A DNA stretch of 64,000 nt from Flavobacterium enshiense DK69 (lineage in GTDB: Bacteria; Bacteroidota; Bacteroidia; Flavobacteriales; Flavobacteriaceae): positions 1 to 64,000 of the forward strand of contig NZ_AVCS01000008.1 in the NCBI RefSeq assembly GCF_000498495.1. Reading direction: 5' to 3'. The notes below the pieces were generated by a model. The model saw only the letters and a list, made by a program, of their open reading frames with translations. It was not told the DNA's origin and searched no databases. The position numbers and the translations under genes were made by a program. Shown here in pieces: positions 36,441-46,660 of the stretch; position 1 is the first letter of the stretch, and each line of letters starts with the position of its first letter.

Positions 36441-37703
36441 TTATTGTTTCGGTTGTTCGGCAGGGGTTTCTGTTGGCGTTTCTGTTGGAGCATCAGCAGG
36501 AGTTTCCGCAGGGGTTTCTGTCGGCTCTTCAGTCGCTTCATTATCGCGATTCTTCTCTTTTTTCAATTGTCCTTTGATGGCATCGGCACGCTCCAGCATC
36601 ATGTCTTTGGTAAGGTCACGAATAGGTGCCAGTCCGAAGGCGGTCATAAACGCTTTCTGGGCCTTATTAGGCTCTCCCATATTGTCATAATACATGGCTT
36701 TATGATACTCGCTCAACATGGTTTTCGGGTAGTTTTTCTTTGCCAATTCTGAGAGCGGAAGAAAATCTTCGTAGTTCTTGTTTTTCATGATGGCGGCCTC
36801 AATGGCTTTGAAATCGGAAAGACGGATCCTCGGCATAAAGCCCAGTTTCTTTTGGATGTTCGTGTATTTGTCCACAAGATATTGGGTGTGCCCTTTTTCC
36901 AGTTTGCCCAATTTTTCCTGGAACTCATTCATTGAAATTGGCTGGTAGCCTTCAAAAATTGTGGCTATGGCACTATTGATGGCAGACGGGACCAATGAAT
37001 AATGCGAAGTATTTTTGAAATCGTCAAAAGAGTATTTTACAAAATCTGATTTTACCGCTTTTGCTCCTTCATCAAGGACTTTTATGCGTTCTCTCATCGA
37101 TTTTAAATCACCATCGGCTGTAGCCAGATAGTAGAAGATGGGTTTTTGAGCAATTTTAAGTCGATCGGGAATACGGGTTTCCATTTCGGCCGGCAATTCA
37201 GGGCTTAAACATAGATAAGCATTAAAAACCGGGTTGTCTTTATACAGATAAGCATTTATAAATGAGGCTGTCAAATCGTGTCCGACAATCATGCGGAAAG
37301 GCGCCACTCGGAATTTTTTCTCTATATATGGCAGTAATTCAATCCCAATAAACTCGAAGAATTTTGCTCCCTGTTCGGTTGGAAGCCCATCTTCGTCAAA
37401 TTGTGTGTCATATTCGCGTTCGTTTCCTTTGTTCTGATTGATTCCGACTATAATCACTTCCGGAAGATCATCCCAATACGCGCCGTATTTCATCGTTCCC
37501 ATTACAGGATCCAATAAATATTCACTGTCCAAAACCACGAAAACCGGGTATTTCTTTTCCTTGGCCGATTCGTAAGAAGGCGGAAGAATGATACTGATAT
37601 CGCGAGCAACGCCCAGTTTTTGAGATTCAAACGGTTCGTCAAAGCGCTGTGCGAACAAGGAACCCGTTACAAACGTGAGGAGTAGGAGCAATTTGGTTTT
37701 CAT
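36441..37703 (-). CDS. Esterase-fold (COG2819-like) exported protein lacking the nucleophile serine
   Basis: A 420-residue protein with a signal peptide (cleavage near LFAQ). Residues ~20-260 match the alpha/beta-hydrolase esterase family of ferric-enterochelin-esterase type (ISIILPPSY, YPVFVVLDSEYL, EVIIVGINQN). The nucleophile elbow, normally GHSxGG, reads GHDLTA at 141-146, with Asp143 where serine should be; the histidine in NTSHYS (H234) remains. A helical region follows, then a Thr/Pro/Glu/Ala repeat tail (about residues 392-420). The protein may be a non-hydrolytic relative. It sits between the flippase gene and radA. Confidence 0.85.
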   Translation of the reverse strand: MKTKLLLLLTFVTGSLFAQRFDEPFESQKLGVARDISIILPPSYESAKEKKYPVFVVLDSEYLLDPVMGTMKYGAYWDDLPEVIIVGINQNKGNEREYDTQFDEDGLPTEQGAKFFEFIGIELLPYIEKKFRVAPFRMIVGHDLTASFINAYLYKDNPVFNAYLCLSPELPAEMETRIPDRLKIAQKPIFYYLATADGDLKSMRERIKVLDEGAKAVKSDFVKYSFDDFKNTSHYSLVPSAINSAIATIFEGYQPISMNEFQEKLGKLEKGHTQYLVDKYTNIQKKLGFMPRIRLSDFKAIEAAIMKNKNYEDFLPLSELAKKNYPKTMLSEYHKAMYYDNMGEPNKAQKAFMTAFGLAPIRDLTKDMMLERADAIKGQLKKEKNRDNEATEEPTETPAETPADAPTETPTETPAEQPKQ

Positions 37704-37750
37704 GAAATTTACTGTATTTAACTGTTAAAATAGAACAGCAATATAGCAAA

Positions 37751-38713
37751 TTATTTTTTTCGATTGAAAACAGGTAAAAGTAAAAACGAAATACCGCCCA
37801 AAAGTACAACAAGCGCGGTTTGTGAAGACCATAAAATCCATCCGAAGGCTGTTCCGGCGGTTTCAGGAATGTTATAAAGTAACAGGATTTGGGCAATCAT
37901 TAACGGGAAGGCTCCAAATCCACCATTAGTGAAGGTAACGGCTAAACTTCCAACCACGAATGCAGTGATGATTACGCCTATGCTGATGCCACTGGTTTCC
38001 GGCAAGGCAAATACGGCGGAATAGAATGTAAGTACGTAAGAAACCCAAATGACTGCTGTATACATCATAAAAGGCACACGGTGTGGCATTTTGAATGCGC
38101 TTAAAAGGCCTTCAACTAAACCTGCAACTTTCTCTTTTATGAATACAATCGGTTTCCAATTCGAATAAATGAAGAGCAAAACAACACTGATGAACCCAAA
38201 CGCGCCAATGAATCCGACATATATTAATTTTTCAACCGGGATGATACTGGAAAGAAAGGCCTGCAGTTGGTCAAATTGGAGTATGAGTGCCGTAAAAATG
38301 AATCCGATAAGGATAAAAAGGTCGATTACGCGCTCGGCAATAATGGTTCCGAAAGCTTTGTCAAACGGGATGTCATTGTATTTTTTAAGCACCAGTGCAC
38401 GCGAAACTTCGCCCGAACGGGGAACCGTATAATTCATCAGATATCCGATGCAGACTGCGGAAAAATTATTCGGGAAACTCGAAAGGTAACCCATGTGTTC
38501 CAGGCTGTAGCGCCAACGGTAGCCTCGTGCAGCCAGGCTTACAATAGAAAAGAAAGATGAAATTGCAATGAAACTATAGTTGGCATTTTTAAAATAGCCT
38601 TTCATTTCTTCCAATTGCTGGTCGGTAAACTTGTTGTAAGTGTAAAAAACCAAAAAAACTCCCAGCAAAAGCGGGAGTACAATACCTATTGTTTTTTTAA
38701 CTTTTTCGTTCAA
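37751..38713 (-). CDS. Flippase-like/lysylphosphatidylglycerol synthase TM domain protein
   Basis: A 320-residue inner-membrane protein with about 8 hydrophobic helices. The pattern NYTVPRSGEVSRALVLKKYN followed by FGTIIAERVIDL is diagnostic of the LPG_synthase_TM/UPF0104 (MprF flippase-like) family. No aminoacyl-transferase domain is fused, so it is probably a lipid transporter of unknown substrate. It starts 1 bp after panD's stop. Confidence 0.88.
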   Translation of the reverse strand: MNEKVKKTIGIVLPLLLGVFLVFYTYNKFTDQQLEEMKGYFKNANYSFIAISSFFSIVSLAARGYRWRYSLEHMGYLSSFPNNFSAVCIGYLMNYTVPRSGEVSRALVLKKYNDIPFDKAFGTIIAERVIDLFILIGFIFTALILQFDQLQAFLSSIIPVEKLIYVGFIGAFGFISVVLLFIYSNWKPIVFIKEKVAGLVEGLLSAFKMPHRVPFMMYTAVIWVSYVLTFYSAVFALPETSGISIGVIITAFVVGSLAVTFTNGGFGAFPLMIAQILLLYNIPETAGTAFGWILWSSQTALVVLLGGISFLLLPVFNRKK

Positions 38714-38714
38714 G

Positions 38715-39065
38715 CTATGTTAGTGAATTATCATTCTCGTTAGGGAATACAATAGCCGGTTTGAAGGTTTTAGCTTCTTCGCAGGTAAGGATTCCGTAGG
38801 CAATAATTATGATAATATCACCTTTGTGAACTTTTCTTGCAGCCGGTCCGTTCAGGGTGATTTCACCGCTGTTTCTGGGTCCGGTAATTGCGTAAGTTTC
38901 CAAACGTTCTCCGTTATTGAGGTTTACGATGGATACTTTTTCGCCTTCATGAATGTTGGAAGCTTCCATTAGAGCTTCATCAATGGTAATACTTCCGATG
39001 TAATTTAAATCGGCTCCAGTCACCTTTACGCGGTGTATCTTGGATTTAACAACGTGAATTTGCAT
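38715..39065 (-). CDS. panD: Aspartate 1-decarboxylase
   Basis: Makes beta-alanine from aspartate for pantothenate. The 116-residue proenzyme contains the self-cleavage site G24-S25 in YIGSI, which yields the pyruvoyl cofactor, and the conserved [12 protein letters not shown] and IIIIAYG segments. Directly downstream of panC (14 bp), forming the pantothenate pair. Confidence 0.96.
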   Translation of the reverse strand: MQIHVVKSKIHRVKVTGADLNYIGSITIDEALMEASNIHEGEKVSIVNLNNGERLETYAITGPRNSGEITLNGPAARKVHKGDIIIIIAYGILTCEEAKTFKPAIVFPNENDNSLT

Positions 39066-39079
39066 ACTGCAAAGTTATA

Positions 39080-39928
39080 TCAATTTAGTGAAATATTATC
39101 TATTAATCGAATGTTGTTTATGAAAACAGCTACGAAACCTCGATATTTTCTGGTTTTGCTTTTTCTTTTGCATGGTAACAATGTGGCTTCGTCGGCGATT
39201 TCAAAATATTCCAGTTGGAAATTCGGGTATTTATTGAATTCGTTTGTGACAAAAGTGCTGACTTCCTTCGCAGTTTGTTTTTCGAATTTCGTTTTGGCTG
39301 CTTTTAAGATTTTGTAGATCATTGCTGCTTCATCTCTTGCTTCTTCCGAAAGACGTTCGTTGCGGGAGCTCATTGCCAGGCCGTTGGGTTCGCGATGAAT
39401 CGGACAGCCGTGAATGACTACCGGAAGCTTGTGTTTTTCAGTCATTTTTTTTACGATCTGCAACTGCTGAAAATCCTTTTCGCCAAAATAGGCATTGTCT
39501 GGAGTTACAATTTCAAACAATTTTTTCACGATAGTTCCCACGCCGTCAAAATGGCCGGGACGATGTGCGCCTTCCATTTGAAATTCCAGTCCGTCGTAAT
39601 TGAAAGAAGTGGATTTTGTGTTGCCTTCGTAGATGTCGTCTACAGAAGGTGCGTATACGATGATGCTGTCGGAAAGTGTTTTTATCTTTTCCACATCGCG
39701 CTCGAGTGTTCTTGGATATTTTGCTAAATCCTCGGCGTTGTTAAACTGGGTGGGATTTACAAAAATGCTTACCACTGTTACTGTGTTGTTTTTTAGGGAT
39801 TCCTGCATCAGTGACAAATGTCCTTGGTGTAAGGCACCCATGGTAGGGACAAAGCCGATTTTGGTTTTTTGAGAACGTACAGTTGTCAAATGTGCCGTTA
39901 AATCAGACTTTTTACTGAAAATTAACAT
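39080..39928 (-). CDS. panC: Pantothenate synthetase
   Basis: Condenses pantoate with beta-alanine using ATP. The 282-residue protein has the nucleotidyltransferase motif PTMGALHQGHLSLM (HxGH), VSIFVNPTQFN, and FGEKDFQQLQIVKKM with the MSSRNERLS signature. It is the first gene of the panC-panD-flippase-esterase-radA-gldH run. A TAAGTTTG -7 element (39959-39952, minus strand) lies 23 bp upstream. Confidence 0.97.
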   Translation of the reverse strand: MLIFSKKSDLTAHLTTVRSQKTKIGFVPTMGALHQGHLSLMQESLKNNTVTVVSIFVNPTQFNNAEDLAKYPRTLERDVEKIKTLSDSIIVYAPSVDDIYEGNTKSTSFNYDGLEFQMEGAHRPGHFDGVGTIVKKLFEIVTPDNAYFGEKDFQQLQIVKKMTEKHKLPVVIHGCPIHREPNGLAMSSRNERLSEEARDEAAMIYKILKAAKTKFEKQTAKEVSTFVTNEFNKYPNFQLEYFEIADEATLLPCKRKSKTRKYRGFVAVFINNIRLIDNISLN

Positions 39929-39951
39929 TTTCTTCCGGTTTAAATTGACTG

Positions 39952-39959
39952 CAAACTTA
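39952..39959 (-). promoter_or_regulatory. Putative -7 element of the panC operon
   Basis: TAAGTTTG on the minus strand matches TAnnTTTG. It is only 5 bp from the -33 TTG of the divergent promoter at 39965-39998, so the two promoters overlap in the space they need for polymerase. Confidence 0.5.
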
Positions 39960-39964
39960 CTATT

Positions 39965-39998
39965 TTGTCTAATATCTGCATAAATTTTTGTAATTTTG
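39965..39998 (+). promoter_or_regulatory. Promoter of the GlgA-like/DUF4270/glmS genes
   Basis: TTG at 39965-39967, 23 bp, then TAATTTTG at 39991-39998. The start of transcription would be near 40005, which rules out the ATG at 40000 and supports the ATG at 40036. Confidence 0.7.
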
Positions 39999-40035
39999 CA
40001 TGTTTTTTGTACCCAATTTTAAAACTAAAATACAA

Positions 40036-40842
40036 ATGGAGGATAAGAGGATATTGTATGTATCATCTGAAGTAGTGCCTTACTTGGCTGAAAATGAGGT
40101 TTCTTTAATGTCGTATGATGTGCCTAAAATGATCAACGATCAGGGAGGTCAAATACGCATTTTCATGCCGAGATACGGAAATATTAATGAGAGAAGACAT
40201 CAATTGCATGAGGTGATTCGATTGTCAGGAATGAATTTGGTGGTGAATGATATGGATATGCCTCTGATTATTAAAGTTGCTTCGATCCCGAAAGAACGCA
40301 TTCAGGTTTATTTTATCGATAACGACGAATATTTCAAGCGTAAAGCTACCTTTACGGATGAGGAAGGTGTCTTGTATCCAGATAATGACGAACGCGCCAT
40401 TTTCTTTGCCAAAGGCGTAGTGGAAACCGTTAAGAAACTGAACTGGGTTCCGGATATTATCCACGTTCATGGTTGGATGGCTGCTATGTTGCCGGTATAC
40501 ATGAAACATTTCTACAAAAACGAAGCGCTTTTTGCCGATACCAAAATTGTAACGTCCGTTTATAGTCAGTCTTTTGACGGTACGTTGGATATGGAGATGC
40601 TTAAGAAAGTAACTTTCGACAATGTGCCTCAAGAATCAGTTAGTGATTTGTCTGAGCCGAATTTTGAAAACATCATGAAGGCATCAATCATGCATTCGGA
40701 TGCGGTGATTATTGCTTCGGAGGAAGTGTCGTCAAGTTTAACAAAATTTATAGAAACTTCGAATAAACCTTTTTTACCTTTCGTTCCGAAAGATCAATTT
40801 GCAGAAGTATATACTAATTTTTACAAAACACAGGTTTTATAA
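40036..40842 (+). CDS. Glycogen/starch synthase N-domain homolog, apparently degenerate
   Basis: A 268-residue protein similar to the N-terminal Rossmann half of GT5 glycogen synthases (RILYVSSEVVPYLAE; IRIFMPRYGNINERRHQLHEV; PDIIHVHGWMAAMLPVYMK). Two things are missing: the ADP-glucose-binding KxGG motif normally in the first loop reads AENE, and the entire C-terminal glycosyltransferase half is absent. It is therefore unlikely to make glycogen; the conserved placement ahead of a DUF4270 lipoprotein and glmS suggests a different, perhaps structural or regulatory, role. Start chosen from promoter position. Confidence 0.82.
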   Translation: MEDKRILYVSSEVVPYLAENEVSLMSYDVPKMINDQGGQIRIFMPRYGNINERRHQLHEVIRLSGMNLVVNDMDMPLIIKVASIPKERIQVYFIDNDEYFKRKATFTDEEGVLYPDNDERAIFFAKGVVETVKKLNWVPDIIHVHGWMAAMLPVYMKHFYKNEALFADTKIVTSVYSQSFDGTLDMEMLKKVTFDNVPQESVSDLSEPNFENIMKASIMHSDAVIIASEEVSSSLTKFIETSNKPFLPFVPKDQFAEVYTNFYKTQVL

Positions 40843-40860
40843 TAAACCGATTTACAAAAC

Positions 40861-42615
40861 ATGAACAAATTTGCATTAGCTAAGAAGCTTTTATTGTTGG
40901 TTTCCATCGTTCTTTTTGCTTCTTGTGATAAGGATTTTAATACTATAGGTTCGGATATTGTTGGGCAAGACTATTTTGATCTTGAGAAGGATTCGTTGGA
41001 AGTTTTTACCAATAACTTTCTTACCGGTCCGGTACAGACCAATAATCTTAGCGTAAATTCATTGGGGACTTATGTTGACCCGAAATTCGGGAGGACTACG
41101 TCTCACTTTGTGACACAGGGCGAATTGCAAAATATTTCAAGTATTGACATTAAAAATAATCCTGTGGCAGATTCTGCCTGGGTGTACGTGCCATTCTACT
41201 ACGATAGTGATAAAGCAAGCGATTCTGATGGGGATGGGATAAGAAAGTTTGAATTGGATTCGATTTATGGTGATGAAGGCACTACTGATTTGGCTCAGCA
41301 GAAGTTCAAGTTGAAAGTGTATGAAAATGGATACTTTCTGGAGAACTACAATCCGGAAAATACCTTTGGTGTCAATCGTCACTTCTCTGATGAAAAAAAT
41401 AAAATTGAAGCAAGCATGTTGGGTGCAGATGGTAACGGAAACTCCGTTCTGCAAGGCCCCTATCTGAATAACAGCTCAGAAGCGTCTGAAAACGAAGCGT
41501 TTTTCTTCGATGCAAAGGAACGTGTTATTTATAAGACTAATGGTGCGGGTGGTTATTTGAATGCAGATGGTGATGTGATTGATGATTCGAATATTGATGA
41601 TCGCGTTGTTAAAGAGCGTTTTCCGCCGGGAATATGGTTAAATCTGAATGCAAAGTATTTTACAGAAAAAATTCTAAAGGCGCCAAAGGATATGTTGTCA
41701 AGTCAAAATGCCTTTAAAGGGTATTTCAAAGGATTGTATTTTCAGGTCGAGGCATTAAGCGGCAATCAGGGGGCTTTAGCAATGTTGGATTTTTCAAAAG
41801 GATATATTAGAGTAAATTATAAAATGGATTCATCTAATACAGATAATGATAATAATCCTGCAACACCGATACCAAGAGTCAGAAGATTTATACAGATTAA
41901 ATTAGGAGGGAATAGCGTTAATTTCTTTGATACGAATCATGCATTGCCAACTAATTCGAACAGAATTGGTTTAAAAGGAGGTGCTGGTTCTGTTGCTCAT
42001 TTTGATTTGTTTGATTTATCTCGTGTTGATGATAATGGGGTCCCGACCGATTTAAGGGAATTAAGAGAAGAAGTTGCGGCAAAAAACTGGATGATCAACG
42101 AAGCGAATCTTGTTTTTTATGTGGATAAAGCTGAGATGGTAAATTCTAAGTTTGTGGAGCCAAACCGAATTTATGTTTACGATGCCAAAAACAAAAGACC
42201 GGTTGTGGATTATTTCACTGACGGTTCGACCAATAGTTCAAATCCAAAATTAAGTAAAATGGGTTTTGGCGGTATTATTGAAAAAGACGCCGCGGGTCAT
42301 GGAGTTAAATACAAAATCCGAATCACAGATCACATGAAAAATTTGATTTTTAAAGATTCGACGAATTATACGCTTGGTGTGTCGGTTACGGAAAATATTA
42401 ATGTGTCAACCAATGCATACAGGAAACCGGCTCCCGGAGAGCAGGCAAATGAGATTGTTCCGCTTGGATCGGTGCTTAGTCCGTTAGGAACGATTTTGTA
42501 TAAAGGAAATATTCCTCAACCGGCGCCGAATACACCGGGGAATTCACCGGAGGCGATGGATTATAAAAGAAGACTTAAATTAGAGATTTACTATACAAAA
42601 CCTAAACTTGATTAG
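40861..42615 (+). CDS. DUF4270 lipoprotein
   Basis: A 584-residue lipoprotein (lipobox FASC around residues 19-22) of the DUF4270 family, which is widespread in Bacteroidota and has no established function. The N-terminal DKDFNTIGSDIVGQDYFDL and the VDPKFGRTTSHFVTQGEL region are typical; a C-terminal part is rich in beta strands and ends in YKRRLKLEIYYTKPK. It is 18 bp behind the GlgA-like gene and 2 bp ahead of glmS, so the three form an operon. Confidence 0.9.
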   Translation: MNKFALAKKLLLLVSIVLFASCDKDFNTIGSDIVGQDYFDLEKDSLEVFTNNFLTGPVQTNNLSVNSLGTYVDPKFGRTTSHFVTQGELQNISSIDIKNNPVADSAWVYVPFYYDSDKASDSDGDGIRKFELDSIYGDEGTTDLAQQKFKLKVYENGYFLENYNPENTFGVNRHFSDEKNKIEASMLGADGNGNSVLQGPYLNNSSEASENEAFFFDAKERVIYKTNGAGGYLNADGDVIDDSNIDDRVVKERFPPGIWLNLNAKYFTEKILKAPKDMLSSQNAFKGYFKGLYFQVEALSGNQGALAMLDFSKGYIRVNYKMDSSNTDNDNNPATPIPRVRRFIQIKLGGNSVNFFDTNHALPTNSNRIGLKGGAGSVAHFDLFDLSRVDDNGVPTDLRELREEVAAKNWMINEANLVFYVDKAEMVNSKFVEPNRIYVYDAKNKRPVVDYFTDGSTNSSNPKLSKMGFGGIIEKDAAGHGVKYKIRITDHMKNLIFKDSTNYTLGVSVTENINVSTNAYRKPAPGEQANEIVPLGSVLSPLGTILYKGNIPQPAPNTPGNSPEAMDYKRRLKLEIYYTKPKLD

Positions 42616-42617
42616 TT

Positions 42618-44465
42618 ATGTGTGGAATTGTTGGATATATAGGTCACAGAGAGGCTTATCCTGTGATTATCAAAGGGTTGAAAAGGCTTGAATACCGTGG
42701 GTATGACAGTGCAGGTTTGGTTTTGTGCGAGGATGGAAAGTTTAATCTTTCCAAGACAAAAGGAAAAGTTTCTGATCTGGAAGCCAAAGCCGAAAAAGAA
42801 TTATCACTAAAAGGAACTGTAGGGATGGGGCATACCCGTTGGGCTACACACGGAGTTCCTAATGATGTGAATTCACATCCTCATTTTTCGAATTCCGGGG
42901 AATTGGTGATTATCCATAACGGAATTATCGAAAACTATGAGCCGCTTAAGAAAGAATTAATGAACCGCGGATATGTTTTTCATTCCGATACAGATACCGA
43001 AGTTTTGGTAAACCTGATTGAAGAAGTTCAGAAAAAAGACAACCTTAAATTAGGGAAAGCGGTTCAGGTTGCCTTAAACCAAGTGATTGGAGCCTACGCC
43101 ATTGCGGTTATGGATACAAAAACGCCTGAGGAAATGGTTGTGGCGCGTTTGGGAAGCCCGTTGGCTATCGGAATCGGGGAGGATGAATTCTTCGTTGCAT
43201 CCGATGCTTCTCCTTTTATTGAATACACTACGAATGCTATCTATCTGGAAGATGAGGAAATGGCGATAGTTCGTTTGCATAAACCGATGAAGGTTCGTAA
43301 AATCAAAGACAATTCGTTAGTTGATCCATACATTCAGCAATTGCAGATGAATTTGGAGCAGATTGAAAAAGGTGGCTATGATCATTTCATGTTGAAAGAG
43401 ATTTACGAGCAGCCAAGTGTGATTAAAGATACGTACCGTGGTCGTTTGCATGCCAATAAAGGAATTATTCAAATGGCCGGTGTGGAAGATAATCTTGAGA
43501 AATTTACCAATGCCCGACGAATCCTTATTGTTGCCTGCGGAACTTCGTGGCACGCCGGATTGGTGGCAGAATATATTATTGAGGAATTCGCGCGTATTTC
43601 TGTTGAAGTGGAATATGCTTCCGAATTCCGTTACCGTAATCCGATTATTAATTCGGATGATGTGGTTATCGCTATTTCGCAATCTGGGGAAACCGCTGAT
43701 ACTTTAGCGGCAATTAAGTTGGCGAAAGAAAAAGGCGCGTTCGTTTTTGGTGTGTGTAATGTAGTTGGGTCTTCTATTTCCCGTGAAACACATGCCGGAG
43801 CTTATACGCATGCCGGACCGGAAATCGGGGTGGCATCAACCAAAGCGTTTACTACGCAAATTACTGTGTTGACCATGATTGCGCTTCGTTTGGCTAAAGC
43901 CAAAGGAACGATGAGTAATTCTGATTACCAGCGTTATTTGTTGGAATTGGAATTGATTCCTGAAAAAGTGGAAGAAGCATTGTTAAGCAATGATGTGGCC
44001 AAAACCATTGCCGGAATTTATAAAGGTGCTCCTAATTGTCTTTATTTAGGACGCGGTTATAATTTCCCTGTGGCATTGGAAGGTGCATTGAAATTAAAAG
44101 AGATATCCTATATACATGCAGAAGGTTATCCTGCAGCCGAAATGAAGCACGGGCCAATCGCGTTAATCGATGAGCATATGCCGGTAGTGGTGATTGCGCC
44201 TAAGCAGAACCATTACGATAAAGTGGTAAGTAATATTCAGGAGATAAAAGCGCGTAGCGGAAAAATCATTGCGGTGGTTACCAAAGGAGATACGCAGGTG
44301 CGCGCATTGGCAGATCACGTGATTGAAGTGCCTGACACATCGGAAGCATTAACGCCATTATTAACGACAATCCCGTTGCAATTGCTTTCATACCACATTG
44401 CGGTGATGAGAGAATGTAATGTAGATCAGCCTAGAAACCTAGCAAAATCGGTTACTGTGGAATAA
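42618..44465 (+). CDS. glmS: Glutamine-fructose-6-phosphate aminotransferase (isomerizing)
   Basis: Makes glucosamine-6-phosphate, the entry to amino-sugar and peptidoglycan synthesis. The 615 residues begin MCGIVGYIGHR, so Cys2 becomes the N-terminal nucleophile of the glutaminase domain; the second half holds two SIS domains (ACGTSWHAGL, SQSGETADTLAAI) and ends DQPRNLAKSVTVE. Complete. No glmS ribozyme is expected or seen, since the start is 2 bp after the previous stop. Confidence 0.97.
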   Translation: MCGIVGYIGHREAYPVIIKGLKRLEYRGYDSAGLVLCEDGKFNLSKTKGKVSDLEAKAEKELSLKGTVGMGHTRWATHGVPNDVNSHPHFSNSGELVIIHNGIIENYEPLKKELMNRGYVFHSDTDTEVLVNLIEEVQKKDNLKLGKAVQVALNQVIGAYAIAVMDTKTPEEMVVARLGSPLAIGIGEDEFFVASDASPFIEYTTNAIYLEDEEMAIVRLHKPMKVRKIKDNSLVDPYIQQLQMNLEQIEKGGYDHFMLKEIYEQPSVIKDTYRGRLHANKGIIQMAGVEDNLEKFTNARRILIVACGTSWHAGLVAEYIIEEFARISVEVEYASEFRYRNPIINSDDVVIAISQSGETADTLAAIKLAKEKGAFVFGVCNVVGSSISRETHAGAYTHAGPEIGVASTKAFTTQITVLTMIALRLAKAKGTMSNSDYQRYLLELELIPEKVEEALLSNDVAKTIAGIYKGAPNCLYLGRGYNFPVALEGALKLKEISYIHAEGYPAAEMKHGPIALIDEHMPVVVIAPKQNHYDKVVSNIQEIKARSGKIIAVVTKGDTQVRALADHVIEVPDTSEALTPLLTTIPLQLLSYHIAVMRECNVDQPRNLAKSVTVE

Positions 44466-44470
44466 AATTT

Positions 44471-44498
44471 AAAGCGGATTTTTACGGTCCGCTTTTTT
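44471..44498 (+). terminator. Terminator after glmS
   Basis: AAAGCGGA pairs with TCCGCTTT and is followed by T residues, 5 bp past the glmS stop. Confidence 0.85.
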
Positions 44499-44545
44499 AT
44501 TGTAAAAAATTCAATAATTAATTTTCTTTTTTTTAATTTAAAAAC

Positions 44546-44553
44546 TATCTTTG
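44546..44553 (+). promoter_or_regulatory. Putative -7 element of atpD
   Basis: TATCTTTG matches TAnnTTTG exactly. A T-rich run replaces the TTG at -33. It implies a leader of about 55 nt before the atpD ATG. Confidence 0.55.
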
Positions 44554-44611
44554 CGCTCTGAAAAAAGAGGTTTTTTCAAGAAACGTAAATAGCTGTTTAA
44601 TAAATACATAA

Positions 44612-46126
<1,515 letters not shown>

Positions 46127-46198
46127 TCTAGTAAGCAGTAAACGGTCGCAGTGAGCAGTCACTGGCAACTGTAAACTGTAAGCTGTAAACTAAAGAAT
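46127..46198. repeat. Degenerate cagt/actg repeats between atpD and atpC
   Basis: The gap holds short copies of GCAGTAAAC, GCAGTGAGCAGT and then ACTGTAAACTGTAAGCTGTAAAC-like units. The first half reads in the 'cagt' sense and the second in the complementary 'actg' sense, so the RNA could fold on itself. Similar intergenic simple repeats occur in other flavobacteria. Confidence 0.5.
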
Positions 46199-46480
46199 AT
46201 GATCGTAGAAATTGTATCACCAGAAGCCACATTATTCAGCGGAGAAGTTACTTCGGTAGCGGTTCCGGGAGTGAATGGCGAGTTCCAGATGTTGAACAAC
46301 CACGCGGCTATCGTGTCGTTGTTAGGAAAAGGAAACGTAAAAATCGTTGGTTCGGGATTGAAAATCGCAAAAGAATTTGCGAATAAATTCCACAAAGTAA
46401 ACGAACAGACGTATTGGTTGCCTATCGAATCAGGAACTGTCGAAATGAACGACAATAAAATAATTGTTTTAGCTGACTAA
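46199..46480 (+). CDS. atpC: ATP synthase F1 subunit epsilon
   Basis: A 93-residue epsilon subunit containing only the N-terminal beta-sandwich (MIVEIVSPEATLFSGEVTSVAVPGVNGEFQMLNNHAAI). The C-terminal helical hairpin that inhibits ATP hydrolysis in other bacteria is missing, as is usual for the short Bacteroidota form. It is 72 bp after atpD. Confidence 0.94.
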   Translation: MIVEIVSPEATLFSGEVTSVAVPGVNGEFQMLNNHAAIVSLLGKGNVKIVGSGLKIAKEFANKFHKVNEQTYWLPIESGTVEMNDNKIIVLAD

Positions 46481-46496
46481 GACAATTTAAAATAAG

Positions 46497-46528
46497 AAAA
46501 AAAGTCTCGAGAAATCGGGACTTTTTTT
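46497..46528 (+). terminator. Terminator after atpC
   Basis: AAGTCTCGA pairs with TCGGGACTT (one wobble) around a GAAA tetraloop, flanked by A and T runs. Confidence 0.85.
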
Positions 46529-46660
46529 ATAATATAAAGCTGCTGATTGACTAATTGGGTTCTTTCTGAACAGATGTCTGTAGCTTTTAAACTATAAATT
46601 AACAGATGAATGTGACTTTAATACAAATTCAATGTTTAAATTTATAGCTTATTAACGCCG

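Noticed and set aside
36322..36752. Repetitive Ser/Gly/Val-rich plus-strand frames near 36.5 kb
   Set aside because: They are created by the complement of the Thr/Pro/Glu/Ala repeat tail of the esterase-like gene.
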